A DNA stretch of 64,000 nt from Rathayibacter sp. VKM Ac-2879 (GCF_015351245.1 NZ_JADKSO010000002.1:434001-498000), one strand, 5' to 3'. Positions 52,120 to 61,879 are shown, numbered from the stretch's first letter. Notes: generated by a model not told the origin, from the letters alone. Numbers and translations are program-made.

Positions 52120-53114
52120 GATGCCTCCTGCTCGTTCGCGCCCAGAGCATCCGCGGCCCAGTGCGCGACCGCCGCGCGCGCCTCCTCCGGGGAGACCACT
52201 GTCACGAGGCCCGAGAGCGACGCGACGAGACGCGTCAATCCCTCGAGGTGGGCCACGCGCACACGGACCAGAACGCCCCGATGTCGCTCGGAGGCGGGAA
52301 CAGGCGGGTACTCGGCATCCGCCGCGTAATCGCCCAGCAGCACCACGGCGCTCGCCGCAACCAGGAGATCGACGACGAGATCGGACTCGGACGCCTCGAA
52401 GAGGCGGTCGGAGAGGGTGACCTCGTTGCGCCGGCGGACAATCGGCGTACCCGTGTCGACGACCGAGCGCATGCGGTCGACCCTGAACGTGCGCACTCCC
52501 TCACGGAGGTGGTCCCAGCCGCGGAGGTACCAGTCGCGGTCGACGGACTCGAGAAGGAAGGGATCGACGAGCCGTGCCTCCGTCTCCCCGCGGGCATTGC
52601 GATAGTCGAACGTGAGCTGTGTGCCGGCGGTCATCGCGGCGCGCAGGAGCGCCAGAGTGGCGTCGTTGCCAACTCCACGCGCGACGGCCATCGCGCTCGG
52701 CGCGGAGGAGGCTCCCCGCGAGAGCTTGCCCATCAGCGAGGCGATACGGTCGTTGCCCTGATTCTCGGGGAGGGCGGCGAGGTACTGCATCCCGGCGATC
52801 AGCGCCGCCGCCTCCCGCGCCGAGAAGCGCGGCGAATCGTCGATGGCGACCTGCTGGGTCAAGACGATGTGATCGTTCTCCTCGAAGTCGTCCCAGCCGA
52901 TGTCGAACAGGTCGTTCGCCTGGTACTGCGCGGTCTCCCCGGGGATTCCCGAGACGGCGATGAGGCGCACAGCGCGGCGCACCTCCTCTTCGGCGATCTC
53001 GAAGTGCTCGGCGACCTCGCGCACGCTGACACGCCCTCGGTCGAGAAGGTACGGCACGAGGGAAAGGAGGACGGCGAGGCGATCGCGCGCCTGGAGCGAA
53101 CGCGGCCTAGCCAC
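52116..53114 (-). CDS. pafC: WYL-domain transcriptional regulator PafC
   Basis: A 332-aa regulator: an N-terminal winged helix (VSVREVAEHFEIAEEEVRRA), a WYL domain with DRDWYLRGWDHLREGVRTFR and VDRM, and a C-terminal WCX extension. With PafB it forms the activator of the LexA/RecA-independent DNA-damage response in mycobacteria. The GTG at 53114 is chosen because it overlaps the pafB end by 8 nt; the open frame continues upstream only as antisense sequence. It is named for its usual place next to pafA, which is absent here. Confidence 0.88.
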   Translation of the reverse strand: MARPRSLQARDRLAVLLSLVPYLLDRGRVSVREVAEHFEIAEEEVRRAVRLIAVSGIPGETAQYQANDLFDIGWDDFEENDHIVLTQQVAIDDSPRFSAREAAALIAGMQYLAALPENQGNDRIASLMGKLSRGASSAPSAMAVARGVGNDATLALLRAAMTAGTQLTFDYRNARGETEARLVDPFLLESVDRDWYLRGWDHLREGVRTFRVDRMRSVVDTGTPIVRRRNEVTLSDRLFEASESDLVVDLLVAASAVVLLGDYAADAEYPPVPASERHRGVLVRVRVAHLEGLTRLVASLSGLVTVVSPEEARAAVAHWAADALGANEQEAS

Positions 53115-54114
53115 GGGCGCCTGCGTGATCGAGGAGCGTGCGTCGCAGGCGCTCGAGCACGCGCTCCCGGAGAGCCTCGGGCTCGACGACGCGGACCTCG
53201 GGGCCATACCCGGCGAGCTCATCGGCGAGGATGTCCGCGTCGGTGAAGTGCAGTCGCAGGATCCCTGCTCCCTCGCCCGCGGCCTCAGCCCGACCGCCGA
53301 GACGGAGGGCGGCATCGGAATCCGGAGCGACCCGCACGAGAGCCGAGCTGCGGCGGAGGATCTCGTCGAGCTGAGCCAGCGCGATCGCGGCGTGATCGCC
53401 CTCCGGCGGGGTCACGACGCGGCCGAGGGTGGTGACGGGTCCCACGATCCGCGAGAGGAGGAAGGTGCGGGTCGCCTCCGCGCCCTCGTCCCAGCCGTGC
53501 AGATGCCAGCGACCCTGATGATTCACCAGCGCGCGTGGCTGCACGGTCCGCACCCGGGGCTGCTCGCCTCCCGGCTTGAGATACGGGAAGCGCACGACCT
53601 GAGCGCGGTCGAGAGCGGAACTCAACGGCTCGAAGGACGCCTCCCGCACCCGCAGGGACGGGCTGATGCCGATGACGGGATCGACCGAGTCGACCCCGAT
53701 CGAGCGCAGCTTGATGAGCGCGCGCCGCGACTCCGCAGAGAGCGTGCCCTCACGCCACACCGCGCCGGCAAGACGGAGCAGCGCCAGCTCGTCCTGATCG
53801 AACACGATGTCGGCCGGGAGGTCGTAGCTCCGCTTGGCGATCCGGTAACGCGTCGTCTGGGTGTTGCCCGGATCCCCGGGAGCGTCGACCGTCTCGATGG
53901 GGATTCCGAGCTCGCGCAGATCGTCTTTGTCGCGCTCGAACTGACGCTCCAGCGCGACCCGATCTCCACGGTCCACGCGCTGGCGGTAGCCCTGCACGGT
54001 CGAGAGCACCTCGGACTTCGTGAGGCCGCTCTCGGCCGCGACGAGCGCGAGCACCAGGCTGAACAGACGCTCCTCGGCCGGAACACGGCTTGAGGACGGG
54101 GCGTCGGCAGGCAC
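53107..54114 (-). CDS. pafB: WYL-domain transcriptional regulator PafB
   Basis: A 335-aa partner of PafC. The N-terminal helix-turn-helix (RLFSLVLALVAAESGLTKSE, then VLSTVQGYR) is followed by a WYL domain with GRWHLHGWDEGAEATRTFLL and a WCX-type C-terminal domain. The GTG at 54114 with GAAGG upstream gives the family length. It lies 23 nt downstream of the FKBP gene. In mycobacteria PafBC is post-translationally activated upon DNA damage; the same role is inferred here. Confidence 0.88.
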   Translation of the reverse strand: MPADAPSSSRVPAEERLFSLVLALVAAESGLTKSEVLSTVQGYRQRVDRGDRVALERQFERDKDDLRELGIPIETVDAPGDPGNTQTTRYRIAKRSYDLPADIVFDQDELALLRLAGAVWREGTLSAESRRALIKLRSIGVDSVDPVIGISPSLRVREASFEPLSSALDRAQVVRFPYLKPGGEQPRVRTVQPRALVNHQGRWHLHGWDEGAEATRTFLLSRIVGPVTTLGRVVTPPEGDHAAIALAQLDEILRRSSALVRVAPDSDAALRLGGRAEAAGEGAGILRLHFTDADILADELAGYGPEVRVVEPEALRERVLERLRRTLLDHAGARG

Positions 54115-54137
54115 GACCTTCAGTCTAGGGCCGGGGA

Positions 54138-55094
54138 TCAGGCCTTCCCGAGGACGTCGGCGACGAACACCAGCGTCGAGCCGGCGGGGATCTTGGCCTG
54201 CGCGGTGTCGCCGTATCCCTGGCCGGGCGGGATGATCGCGATGACCTGCGAGCCGACCGGCTGGCCGATGAGGGCCTTCGCGAAGCCGGGGATCACTCCG
54301 CCCTGGGTCGCCGAGCCGTCGGCGGCGACGAAGACGGCAGGAGCACCCTTGTCCCAGCTGGAGTCGAACACCGTGCCGTCCTTCCAGAGCCAGCCGGTGT
54401 AGGCCACGACGACCTGGTCGCCCTCGGCGACGACGTCGCCCTCGCCCTTCTTGAGCTGAGCGATCTGAAGGTCCGTCGGTGCGTCGCCTGAGGGCTTCGC
54501 GAGGCCGGGACGTCCATCGGCGTCGAGCGTGACCGTGGGGAAACCGTTCGGGACGGGCTGGTCGGCTCCGTTCGCCCGCGCGAGCGACGCCTTCTCGATG
54601 TCGGCCACGAGCACGAGCGTGTCGTCGGCCGAGATTCCCAGCTGGGCGGAGGCCTGACCGAATCCGTCTGCGGGCGCGATCGCGATGGCGACCCGCGAGC
54701 CGACCTTCGAACAGAGCAGGCCCTGGTTGAGACCGACGAGTCCGGTGCCGCCGGCGCCGAAACGGGCGGTGCTCGCGCCGTCGTACTTCGAGGTCTCGAG
54801 CACGCTGCCGTCCGCGCCGTTCACGAGCGTGTAGTCGATGGTGACGAGCTGGCCCTTGACGATCGGATCGCCCGAGCCCTCGATCAGCGTGCTGACCTGC
54901 GTCACATCGGCGTGAAGCGGGCTCGGCACGGTCACGTCCGGTGTGGCGCCGAAGTCGCCGGTCGCGGCGACCGCCGCCGACGAGTCGCCCGAGCCGTACG
55001 GTGCATCGCACCCCGCGGCCGAGGGAGAGGCGGAGCATCCGGTGAGAGCGGCGAGGATGCCGATGCTGGCGATGAGCGCGGCGGTCTTGCGCAC
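54138..55094 (-). CDS. FKBP-type peptidyl-prolyl isomerase lipoprotein, two FKBP domains
   Basis: A 318-aa exported lipoprotein: a signal peptide with lipobox LTGC (Cys20), then two FKBP-type domains. The first (about 75-170) is divergent. The second (about 205-318) has VVAYTGWLWKDGTVFDSSWD, GVIPGFAKALIGQPVGSQ and IPPGQGYGD, which are close to active FKBPs. It would assist folding outside the membrane. An FKBP gene directly upstream of pafB is usual in actinobacteria. It follows trmI with a 75-nt gap in which nothing else is seen. Confidence 0.9.
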   Translation of the reverse strand: MRKTAALIASIGILAALTGCSASPSAAGCDAPYGSGDSSAAVAATGDFGATPDVTVPSPLHADVTQVSTLIEGSGDPIVKGQLVTIDYTLVNGADGSVLETSKYDGASTARFGAGGTGLVGLNQGLLCSKVGSRVAIAIAPADGFGQASAQLGISADDTLVLVADIEKASLARANGADQPVPNGFPTVTLDADGRPGLAKPSGDAPTDLQIAQLKKGEGDVVAEGDQVVVAYTGWLWKDGTVFDSSWDKGAPAVFVAADGSATQGGVIPGFAKALIGQPVGSQVIAIIPPGQGYGDTAQAKIPAGSTLVFVADVLGKA

Positions 55095-55169
55095 GAGGAC
55101 TCGTTTCGACGTGGTGGGAAGGAGGGCTGACTGCGAGGCGAATGCGTCGTCTCGCAGGCCGGGAACAGC

Positions 55170-56222
55170 TTAGAGGATGCCGTCGGCGCGGCCGTCGGGC
55201 TGCCCGCCACCGCTCGGGTCAGCGTCGGCCTCCCCGAAACCTCGAGCCCGCGAGAGCTCCGCGCTCGTGGCCGACTCCCGGACTCGCTTGCGGAGGCTCT
55301 TGGGGCTGACGGCGCGCTCCCCCAGTGCACCGGGCGTCCACGCCTCGACGTCCTCATCACTGAAGTCACTCTTGGACGGTCGGCGCTTGAGCTCCGGGAG
55401 CACCGCCCCCGGAGCGAGGCGACGCGCCGTGATGAGAAACCCGGTGTGCCCGATCATTCTGTGATCGGGTCGCACGGCAAGGCCCTCGACGTGCCAGCCG
55501 CGCACCATCGTCTCGTTCGAGGCGGGGTTGGTGAAGAGACCGGAGGCGCGAATCGCCTCGGCCACGCGCGACAGCTGGGTGACGGTCGCGACGTAGCAAA
55601 GCAGCACGCCGCCGGGAGTCAGCGCCTCGGCGGCGACATCGAGGCACTCCCACGGAGCGAGCATGTCGAGAACGACGCGGTCGGCCTCTCCTGGCGGCAC
55701 CGTTTCGGGCAGGGCCTCCACCAGGTCGCCGACCGTGACGCTCCAGTTGTCGGGGGTGTAGCCGAGGAAGGTCTCGATATTGGCGCGAGCGACGTCGGCG
55801 AACTCCTCCCGACGCTCGAACGACGAGAGGCGCCCGCCCGGGCCGATCGCTCGCAGGAGCCACAACGAGAGGGCACCGGAGCCCACGCCGGCCTCGACCA
55901 CGCGAGCGCCAGGGAACACGTCGGCTTGAGCGAGGATCTGCGCCGCGTCCTTCGGGTACACAATCGCGGCACCCCTCGGCATCGACATCACGAAGTCGGC
56001 GAGCAGCGGCCGGAGCGCGAGGTGCTCGACTCCGACCGTGTTGCTGACGACCGAGCCGTCGGGGAGGCCGATCACGGCGTCGTGCTCGATGCCGCCGCGA
56101 TGGGTGTGGAACACCGCGCCGGGAACGAGCGTGACGGTGTTCATCCGCCCCTTAGGTCCCGTCAGCTGGACGCGGTCGCCCGCGCGGAAGGGTCCGGAAT
56201 GCTGCAGTGCCTCACCGGTCAT
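55170..56222 (-). CDS. trmI: tRNA (adenine-N1)-methyltransferase TrmI
   Basis: A 350-aa SAM-dependent enzyme making m1A58 in tRNA, homologous to Rv2118c. An N-terminal beta-barrel (GPFRAGDRVQLTGPKGR) precedes the methyltransferase domain with ARVVEAGVGSGALSLWLL for SAM and the catalytic-pocket motif VVLDMLAPWE. The C-terminal 70 residues are an extra charged, probably disordered tail. The start at 56222 overlaps the HAD stop as ATGA. In relatives the Pup-proteasome genes follow trmI; here FKBP-pafBC follow directly. Confidence 0.92.
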   Translation of the reverse strand: MTGEALQHSGPFRAGDRVQLTGPKGRMNTVTLVPGAVFHTHRGGIEHDAVIGLPDGSVVSNTVGVEHLALRPLLADFVMSMPRGAAIVYPKDAAQILAQADVFPGARVVEAGVGSGALSLWLLRAIGPGGRLSSFERREEFADVARANIETFLGYTPDNWSVTVGDLVEALPETVPPGEADRVVLDMLAPWECLDVAAEALTPGGVLLCYVATVTQLSRVAEAIRASGLFTNPASNETMVRGWHVEGLAVRPDHRMIGHTGFLITARRLAPGAVLPELKRRPSKSDFSDEDVEAWTPGALGERAVSPKSLRKRVRESATSAELSRARGFGEADADPSGGGQPDGRADGIL

Positions 56223-56959
56223 CGGCGGGCCTCCGTCTCGGTCGGGGCCGGGCCGGAGCCGCGGTGGTGGGAGGAGACCGCCGCGAGGTCCGCGACGGTG
56301 CGACCCGCGAGGGTGGGCCACAGGGAATAGGGAGCGTCCTCCTCGAGGGCGAGCTGGTGCGGCACCCCGATCACGGCGGCGCCGGAGGCGAGGGCCGAGG
56401 CGAGCCCCGTGTGCGAGTCCTCGATGGCGACGCACGCCGCGATGTCGACGCCGAGAGCGCGCGCGGCGAAGAGGTACGCCTCCGGGTCCGGCTTGCCCTT
56501 CTCGACCTGGTCTCCGCTGACGATCGCGCTGAAGGCGGGGAACGGGAGGAGCGAGACCACGGCGGAGGCCATCCGGCCGATCGACATCGTGACGAGGGCC
56601 TGAGGGACGCCCGCGTCGCGCACCGAGGAGAGCAGCTCGAGTGCGCCGGGTCGCCAGGGAATGCTGACCTTGAGCTGAGCGACGACCTCGTCGGACATCC
56701 GGTCGATGATCGCTTCGACAGGGAGGTCGACGCCCTTCCTCTGCAGGATCCTCGCCGCGGCGGGGAGGGCCGAGCCGACCAGGCTCATCGCATCCTCGTG
56801 CGTCCACACTCCGCCGTACGAGGAGACGAGCGCATGCTCGGACGCCATCCAGTACGGCTCCGTGTCGACCAGCGTGCCGTCCATGTCCCAGAGCACGGCG
56901 TCGGGGAGGCCTGCATCCTGGATCGTCGGCACCGGCCGGGAGGGAGTCGGAGAAGTCAC
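56219..56959 (-). CDS. HAD-superfamily phosphatase
   Basis: A 246-aa haloacid-dehalogenase-fold hydrolase, beta-phosphoglucomutase-like subgroup. Motif I is in AVLWDMDGTLVDTEPYW, motif II in ALVTMSIGRMAS, the Lys in GDQVEKGKPDPEAYL and motif IV in AIEDSHTGLASAL. Substrate unknown; sugar phosphates or nucleotides are likely. Its stop overlaps trmI (ATGA), so the two are coupled. The cap domain is about 25-95. Confidence 0.9.
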   Translation of the reverse strand: MTSPTPSRPVPTIQDAGLPDAVLWDMDGTLVDTEPYWMASEHALVSSYGGVWTHEDAMSLVGSALPAAARILQRKGVDLPVEAIIDRMSDEVVAQLKVSIPWRPGALELLSSVRDAGVPQALVTMSIGRMASAVVSLLPFPAFSAIVSGDQVEKGKPDPEAYLFAARALGVDIAACVAIEDSHTGLASALASGAAVIGVPHQLALEEDAPYSLWPTLAGRTVADLAAVSSHHRGSGPAPTETEARR

Positions 56960-57136
56960 GAGCGACCATGGTACCGGCAGGGCCGCGAGCGGGCGCGGCG
57001 GTGAGGAGGGGGCGCGGTTCGCCCCGGCCGAAGAGGTCGCCGGGCGTGGGCGTGCCGGAGGCGGGTCCTATCCTGGAACGACGGGTAGGCGCAGCTGCGC
57101 GCCCGGGCCATCGAACCGAACGCGGAGACCCTGTCT

Positions 57137-57997
57137 ATGAACGTGATCAAGGGGAACGTCCTGCTCGTGGCCTTCGAGGGCTGGAACGACGCCGGTGACG
57201 CGGCGAGCGGAGCCGTCCGGCTGGTCAAGGACGACGGCGACTTCATGCCTCTCTTCGCAGTCGACGCCGAGCAGTACTACGACTTCCAGTACACCCGGCC
57301 GATGCTCTCGATCGGAGAGGACGGGCGCCGGAGCCTCTCCTGGCCCGGCACCCAGATGTTCGGCCCCGCCGACACCTCCGTGGACGCCGAGAGCGCCCTC
57401 TATGTGATGATCGGCACCGAGCCCTCGCGCAGCTGGAAGAGCTTCGCGGCCGAGGTCGTCGATGCCATGCTCGCGATAGACATCTCCGCGGTCGTCTTCC
57501 TCGGGGCGATGCTCGCCGACGTGCCGCACACCCGACCGATCTCGATCTTCGCCTCGAGCGAGAACGCGGAGCTGCGCAGCCAGTTCGAGCTCGAGCGATC
57601 CAGCTACGAAGGGCCGGTCGGCATCCTCAGTGTGATCGGCGAAGCCGCGGCGAAAGTCGGGATCCCGGCGGTGTCGATCTGGGCCTCCGTGCCGCACTAC
57701 GTGCACAACGCACCCTCGCCCAAAGCGATGCTGGCGTTGCTCGAGAAGCTCGAGGAGATCGTCGGTCTGGCCATCCCCCGCGGTGATCTCGTCGAGGAGG
57801 CCGAAGAGTGGGAGCGCGGCATCGATGCGCTCGCCGCCGACGACGACGAGATGGCGGCGTACATCGCCCAGCTCGAGCAGGCGCGCGACACGGTCGACTC
57901 GCCCGAGGCGAGCGGCGAGGCGATCGCCCAGGAATTCGAGCGCTATCTCCGCCGTCGCGGGGACGGACGCTCGGGCGAGGAGCCCTGGCGGAGCTGA
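57137..57997 (+). CDS. PAC2 family protein (proteasome-assembly-chaperone-like), copy 2
   Basis: A 286-aa paralogue of the protein at 8340-9263 and homologue of mycobacterial Rv2125. Segments: NVLLVAFEGWNDAGDAASGA, EQYYDFQYTRP, MLADVPHTRPISI and IWASVPHYVHNAPSPKAML. Archaeal and eukaryotic relatives help proteasome assembly, but no proteasome genes are in this window, and Rv2125 also sits near mshC, as here. Function unknown. Acidic C-terminal helices follow (about 230-275). Confidence 0.87.
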   Translation: MNVIKGNVLLVAFEGWNDAGDAASGAVRLVKDDGDFMPLFAVDAEQYYDFQYTRPMLSIGEDGRRSLSWPGTQMFGPADTSVDAESALYVMIGTEPSRSWKSFAAEVVDAMLAIDISAVVFLGAMLADVPHTRPISIFASSENAELRSQFELERSSYEGPVGILSVIGEAAAKVGIPAVSIWASVPHYVHNAPSPKAMLALLEKLEEIVGLAIPRGDLVEEAEEWERGIDALAADDDEMAAYIAQLEQARDTVDSPEASGEAIAQEFERYLRRRGDGRSGEEPWRS

Positions 57998-58076
57998 TCC
58001 GCGAGAGCCTCTGCGCCGGCGAGCGAGCCCTCCGACCGCCTGCCACGCGGCAGCGGACCGGGCTCACCCGGCCGGA

Positions 58077-59330
58077 TCATGCCAGGCGGAGACGGATCCC
58101 CAGGAGCGCGTCGACGAGGTCGGAGAACAGGGCAGGATCGTCCACCCCCTCTTCGGCAGCGCGATCGAGCTCGACGAGCGCAGCGGGCGTGTCGAGGTCG
58201 TCGGCGAGGACCGAGCGCACCCCCGCCAACACGTCGACAGCGGACCGGGACCCGCGGGTGTGCACAGACGCCTCCCACGCCGCAAGCCGAGCCTGGGCGG
58301 TGGGCAAGTCGGCCGGCAGCCACTCCCAGTCAGAGCGGTAGTGGTGGGCGAGGAGCGCGAGACGGATCGCGCGTGGATCGACGCCCCCTTCGCGCAGGCG
58401 CGAGACGAGCACCAGGTTGCCGAGTGATTTGCTCATCTTCTCGCCCTCGTAGGCGACCATGCCCGCGTGCGCGTAGGCGCGGGCCAGCGGGCGCCCCGAG
58501 AGAGAGGACGCGTGCGCCGCGCTGAACTCGTGGTGCGGGAAGACCAGATCGCTGCCTCCGCCCTGGAGAGTGAACAGGCCACCCAAGCGCTTGAGCGCGA
58601 TCACCGAGCACTCGATGTGCCAACCGGGACGACCGCGCCCGACCGGGGACTCCCAGGCTGGCTCACCGCGGCGTTCGGCACGCCAGAGGAGCGGATCGAG
58701 CGGATCGCGTTTGCCGGGTCGCTCAGGATCGCCGCCGCGCTGGGCGAAGAGCTCGGCCATCGACGCCGCGTCGAGACCGCTCTCGCTGCCGAGGTGCCAG
58801 CTCTCGTTCTCGCCCGCCGCGATGTCGTAGTAGAGGTCGGCGGGTGCCTCCCCGAGGGCCTCGGGAGCGGGCACGCGATAGGCGACACCCTCGCGCTCGA
58901 GCCGGGCGACCGCGTCCGCGATCGGAGCGATAGCCTCTGAGACGGCGACGTAATGCCGGGGAGGCAGAATCCGCAACGCGGTCATGTCGCCGCGGAAGAG
59001 CTCGACCTGTTCCTCCGCGAGGACGCGCCAGTCGACTCCCGTCGCCGTGGCGCGCTCGAGCAGCGGATCGTCGACGTCGGTGACATTCTGCGCATAGTCG
59101 ACCGAGTAGCCGGCATCGAGCCAGAGCCGCTGCACGGTGTCGAACGCAAGATAGGTCGAGGCATGGCCGAGGTGGGTCGCGTCGTAGGGAGTGATGCCGC
59201 AGACGTAGAGACGGGCGACACCGTCATCGGCCGAGAGCTCGACGCGACCCGCGGAGGCGGTGTCATGGACGCACGGCACGGCTCCGCGTCCCGGCAGCCG
59301 CGGGACGTCGGGAGAGTTCCAGGCCCGCAT
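58077..59330 (-). CDS. mshC: Cysteine:1D-myo-inosityl 2-amino-2-deoxy-glucopyranoside ligase
   Basis: A 417-aa mycothiol-synthesis enzyme that joins cysteine to GlcN-Ins through cysteinyl-adenylate. It derives from cysteinyl-tRNA synthetase but lacks the anticodon domain. The MshC-specific [14 protein letters not shown] has a zinc Cys and HxGH, the zinc site continues in [10 protein letters not shown] and [11 protein letters not shown], and the [12 protein letters not shown] loop is intact. Its ATG abuts the uppP stop, so translation is coupled. Shows the organism makes mycothiol. Confidence 0.94.
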   Translation of the reverse strand: MRAWNSPDVPRLPGRGAVPCVHDTASAGRVELSADDGVARLYVCGITPYDATHLGHASTYLAFDTVQRLWLDAGYSVDYAQNVTDVDDPLLERATATGVDWRVLAEEQVELFRGDMTALRILPPRHYVAVSEAIAPIADAVARLEREGVAYRVPAPEALGEAPADLYYDIAAGENESWHLGSESGLDAASMAELFAQRGGDPERPGKRDPLDPLLWRAERRGEPAWESPVGRGRPGWHIECSVIALKRLGGLFTLQGGGSDLVFPHHEFSAAHASSLSGRPLARAYAHAGMVAYEGEKMSKSLGNLVLVSRLREGGVDPRAIRLALLAHHYRSDWEWLPADLPTAQARLAAWEASVHTRGSRSAVDVLAGVRSVLADDLDTPAALVELDRAAEEGVDDPALFSDLVDALLGIRLRLA

Positions 59331-60179
59331 CTAGGCGGCGATGATGCCGAGGGACAGCGCGATCATGAGGGCGACGCCGAGGACGATCCGGTAGATCACG
59401 AACGGCAGGAAGCTGCGGCGCGAAATGTATCCCATGAAGAACGCGATGACCACGAAGCCGACGACGAAGGCGACGACCGTGGCGACCAGCGTCTCGAGGC
59501 CGCCGACCTGGATCTGGTTGGGCAGGACCTCCGGATCGGCGAGGCTCTTGTACAGCTGGTAGAGACCGCTGCCGAAGACCGCAGGGATCGCGAGGAGGAA
59601 CGAGTACCGCGCCGCAGCCTTGCGCTCGTATCCCATCAGCAGGCCCGCAGTGATGGTGCCACCCGAACGCGAGACGCCGGGGACGAGCGCGAGCGCCTGC
59701 GCGCCTCCGAAGATCAGGCCGTCACGCACGTTCAGGTCGCGCAGACGGCGCTTCTTGGCGCCGATCGCATCTGCCACACCGAGCAGGATGCCGAACACGA
59801 TCAAAGTCGTCGCGACCACCCACAGCGAGCGCAGCGTCGTCTCGATCGCGTCCTGGAAGAGCAGGCCGAGCACGATGATCGGAAGGCTGCCGATGATGAT
59901 CAGCCAGCCCATCCGCGCGTTGGCGTCCGTGCGGGGGACGCGGCCCACGAGCGAACGCGCCCAGTGGGAGACGATCTTCACGATGTCGCGCCAAAAATAA
60001 ATGATGACCGCGGTCTCGGTGCCCAGTTGCGTGATAGCGGTGAACGCGGCTCCCGTGTCGCGGCCATCGAGCCCGGGGAGGAGTTCGCTGACGATCCGCA
60101 GATGGGCGCTGGAGGAGACGGGGAGGAATTCGGTCAGACCCTGGACTAATCCCAGGATCAACGCGTCGAGCAGGCCCAT
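59331..60179 (-). CDS. uppP: Undecaprenyl-diphosphatase
   Basis: A 282-aa membrane enzyme of the BacA/UppP type that regenerates undecaprenyl phosphate for cell-wall synthesis and can confer low bacitracin tolerance. Signature motifs are [15 protein letters not shown] near the N-terminus and [18 protein letters not shown], with about eight helices. It lies between the M20 peptidase and mshC on the same strand, the same order as Rv2141c-Rv2136c-Rv2130c in mycobacteria. Confidence 0.95.
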   Translation of the reverse strand: MGLLDALILGLVQGLTEFLPVSSSAHLRIVSELLPGLDGRDTGAAFTAITQLGTETAVIIYFWRDIVKIVSHWARSLVGRVPRTDANARMGWLIIIGSLPIIVLGLLFQDAIETTLRSLWVVATTLIVFGILLGVADAIGAKKRRLRDLNVRDGLIFGGAQALALVPGVSRSGGTITAGLLMGYERKAAARYSFLLAIPAVFGSGLYQLYKSLADPEVLPNQIQVGGLETLVATVVAFVVGFVVIAFFMGYISRRSFLPFVIYRIVLGVALMIALSLGIIAA

Positions 60180-60243
60180 GCGTCACTTTCGAGGAGGGCT
60201 GGGGCGTCGTCGGCCAGCAGAACGGTCGGGGTGAGAGCAGGAC

Positions 60244-61551
60244 CTACGATCGCAGAAGCAGATCGGTCAGGACCTTCCTGCCAAACACTAGTGCGTCCAG
60301 GGGAACCCGCTCGTCGACCCCGTGGAACAGCGCCGGGAAGTCGAGCGAGCCCGGCAACTGGAGGGGCGCGAAGCCGTATCCCGTGATCCCGAGCGTCGAG
60401 AGTGCCTTGTTGTCGGTGCCACCGGAGAGAAGGTACGGAAGCACCTCTGCGTCCGGATCGAAGCGGCGCAGGGAGGCGGCCATGCTCTCGACCAGAGGAC
60501 CGGCGAAGGGCACTTCGAGACCGATGTCGCGATGCTGCACGAGGATCTCGACGTTCTCGCCCGCGAGCACGCGCAGTCGGGCGAGCACCGCGTCCTCCTC
60601 CCCCGGAAGCACCCGGACATCGATCGTGGCCTCGGCCGTGTCGGGGATGACGTTGGCCTTGTAACCGGCGGAGAGCATCGAGGGGTTGGCGGTCGTGCGC
60701 AGCGTGGCCGCGATGAAGCGCGAGGCGGTACCGGTGGCGAGCGCGAGCTCCTCCGGGGTACTGCGCTGGGGGTCGTGGCCGAGGATGCGGGCGACCTCGC
60801 CGAGCAGCTCGCGCGTGGTGTCGGTGAGACGCGTGGGCCACTCCTCGCTGCCGATGCGCGCGATGGCCTCCGCAAGCCGGGTCACGGCGTTCTCGCTGTT
60901 GATCTGGGAACCGTGCCCGGCGGTGCCGTGGGCGCGCAGCGTCAGCCACATCAGCGCCTTCTCGCCCGTCTGCACGAGGTAGGCGCGCTTTCCGCCCAGG
61001 TCGATGGAGTAGCCGCCGACCTCGCTGATCGCCTCGGTGGCGCCGGCGAAGAGTTCGGGCCGTGTCGAGACCAGATGCGCGGAGCCGCGCACTCCCCCTG
61101 CTTCCTCGTCGGCGAAGAAGGCGACGACCAAGTCTCGGGACGGACGCCGGCCCTCCCGGAGGATGTCGCCGAGCGACGCGAGAATCATCGCGTCCATGTT
61201 CTTCATGTCAACGGCGCCGCGGCCCCAGAGCATGCCGTCCTTGATCACCCCGCCGAACGGATCGACGCTCCAGTTGTCGGCAATGGCGGGCACCACGTCG
61301 AGGTGGCCGTGTACGACCAGGGCGCCACGGTCGCGATCCTCCCCCGCTACCCGCGCCACGACACTCGTGCGTCCGGGGTCGGAGTCGATCAGCTCGGGCT
61401 CGAGGCCCAGATCGCGCAGCTTGGCGGCGACGTACTCGGCGGCCTCTCGCTCGGGCTCGGCCCGCCCGTCGCCGTAATTGCTCGTGTCGAAGCGGATGAG
61501 ATCGCGAGCGATCAGCGCGGTCTCGTCGAGGTTCTCGATGCTGTCGGACAT
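60244..61551 (-). CDS. M20/M25/M40 family metallo-dipeptidase
   Basis: A 435-aa M20-family zinc peptidase. Metal ligands and catalytic residues are seen in LVVHGHLDVVPA, LWGRGAVDMKNMDA and FFADEEAGGVRGSAH. The lid/dimerisation domain contains RAHGTAGHGSQIN, and the final ligand His is in FPALFHGVDERVP. The ATG at 61551 (MSDSIENLDETALIARD) fits relatives; an earlier in-frame start is less likely. Probably cleaves small peptides in the cytoplasm. First gene of the run with uppP and mshC. Confidence 0.92.
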   Translation of the reverse strand: MSDSIENLDETALIARDLIRFDTSNYGDGRAEPEREAAEYVAAKLRDLGLEPELIDSDPGRTSVVARVAGEDRDRGALVVHGHLDVVPAIADNWSVDPFGGVIKDGMLWGRGAVDMKNMDAMILASLGDILREGRRPSRDLVVAFFADEEAGGVRGSAHLVSTRPELFAGATEAISEVGGYSIDLGGKRAYLVQTGEKALMWLTLRAHGTAGHGSQINSENAVTRLAEAIARIGSEEWPTRLTDTTRELLGEVARILGHDPQRSTPEELALATGTASRFIAATLRTTANPSMLSAGYKANVIPDTAEATIDVRVLPGEEDAVLARLRVLAGENVEILVQHRDIGLEVPFAGPLVESMAASLRRFDPDAEVLPYLLSGGTDNKALSTLGITGYGFAPLQLPGSLDFPALFHGVDERVPLDALVFGRKVLTDLLLRS

Positions 61552-61754
61552 GCCAGCAACGCTACCGGGGAGACGTGTGCCGGCCGGAGCACCGCACAAC
61601 GTCAGCTAAGACGCGTCGTCATCGACGATCGTGCGCGAGGAAGCGACCTGGCTGACGTTGTGCTCGGGCGGCACCGTTGCACGGTGGCGCGGGGGCCTCC
61701 CGAACCGTGCTAATGTCTTCTTCGGCCACGGAAACGTCGGCCGCAAAAACACTC

Positions 61755-61839
61755 GTCCGGGTGGCGGAAATGGCAGACGCGCTAGCTTGAGGTGCTAGTG
61801 CCCGTATAGGGCGTGGGGGTTCAAGTCCCCCCTCGGACA
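61755..61839 (+). tRNA. tRNA-Leu (anticodon GAG)
   Basis: An 85-nt tRNA with acceptor arms GTCCGGG / CTCGGAC (one G-T pair), a 5-bp anticodon stem CTAGC/GCTAG and loop TTGAGGT, giving anticodon GAG. A long class II variable arm (GCCCGTATAGGGC) and T-loop TTCAAGT follow. Discriminator A; the CCA end is not encoded. Reads CUC and CUU codons. Confidence 0.96.
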
Positions 61840-61846
61840 CCGACGG

Positions 61847-61879
61847 TTCCCCCGTCTCTCCTCTGGGAGAGGCGGGGAA
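61847..61879 (+). terminator. Hairpin terminator after tRNA-Leu
   Basis: TTCCCC pairs with GGGGAA and GTCTCTCC with GGGAGAGGC, closing around a TCTG loop with one bulged C. It starts 7 nt after the tRNA. Confidence 0.7.
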
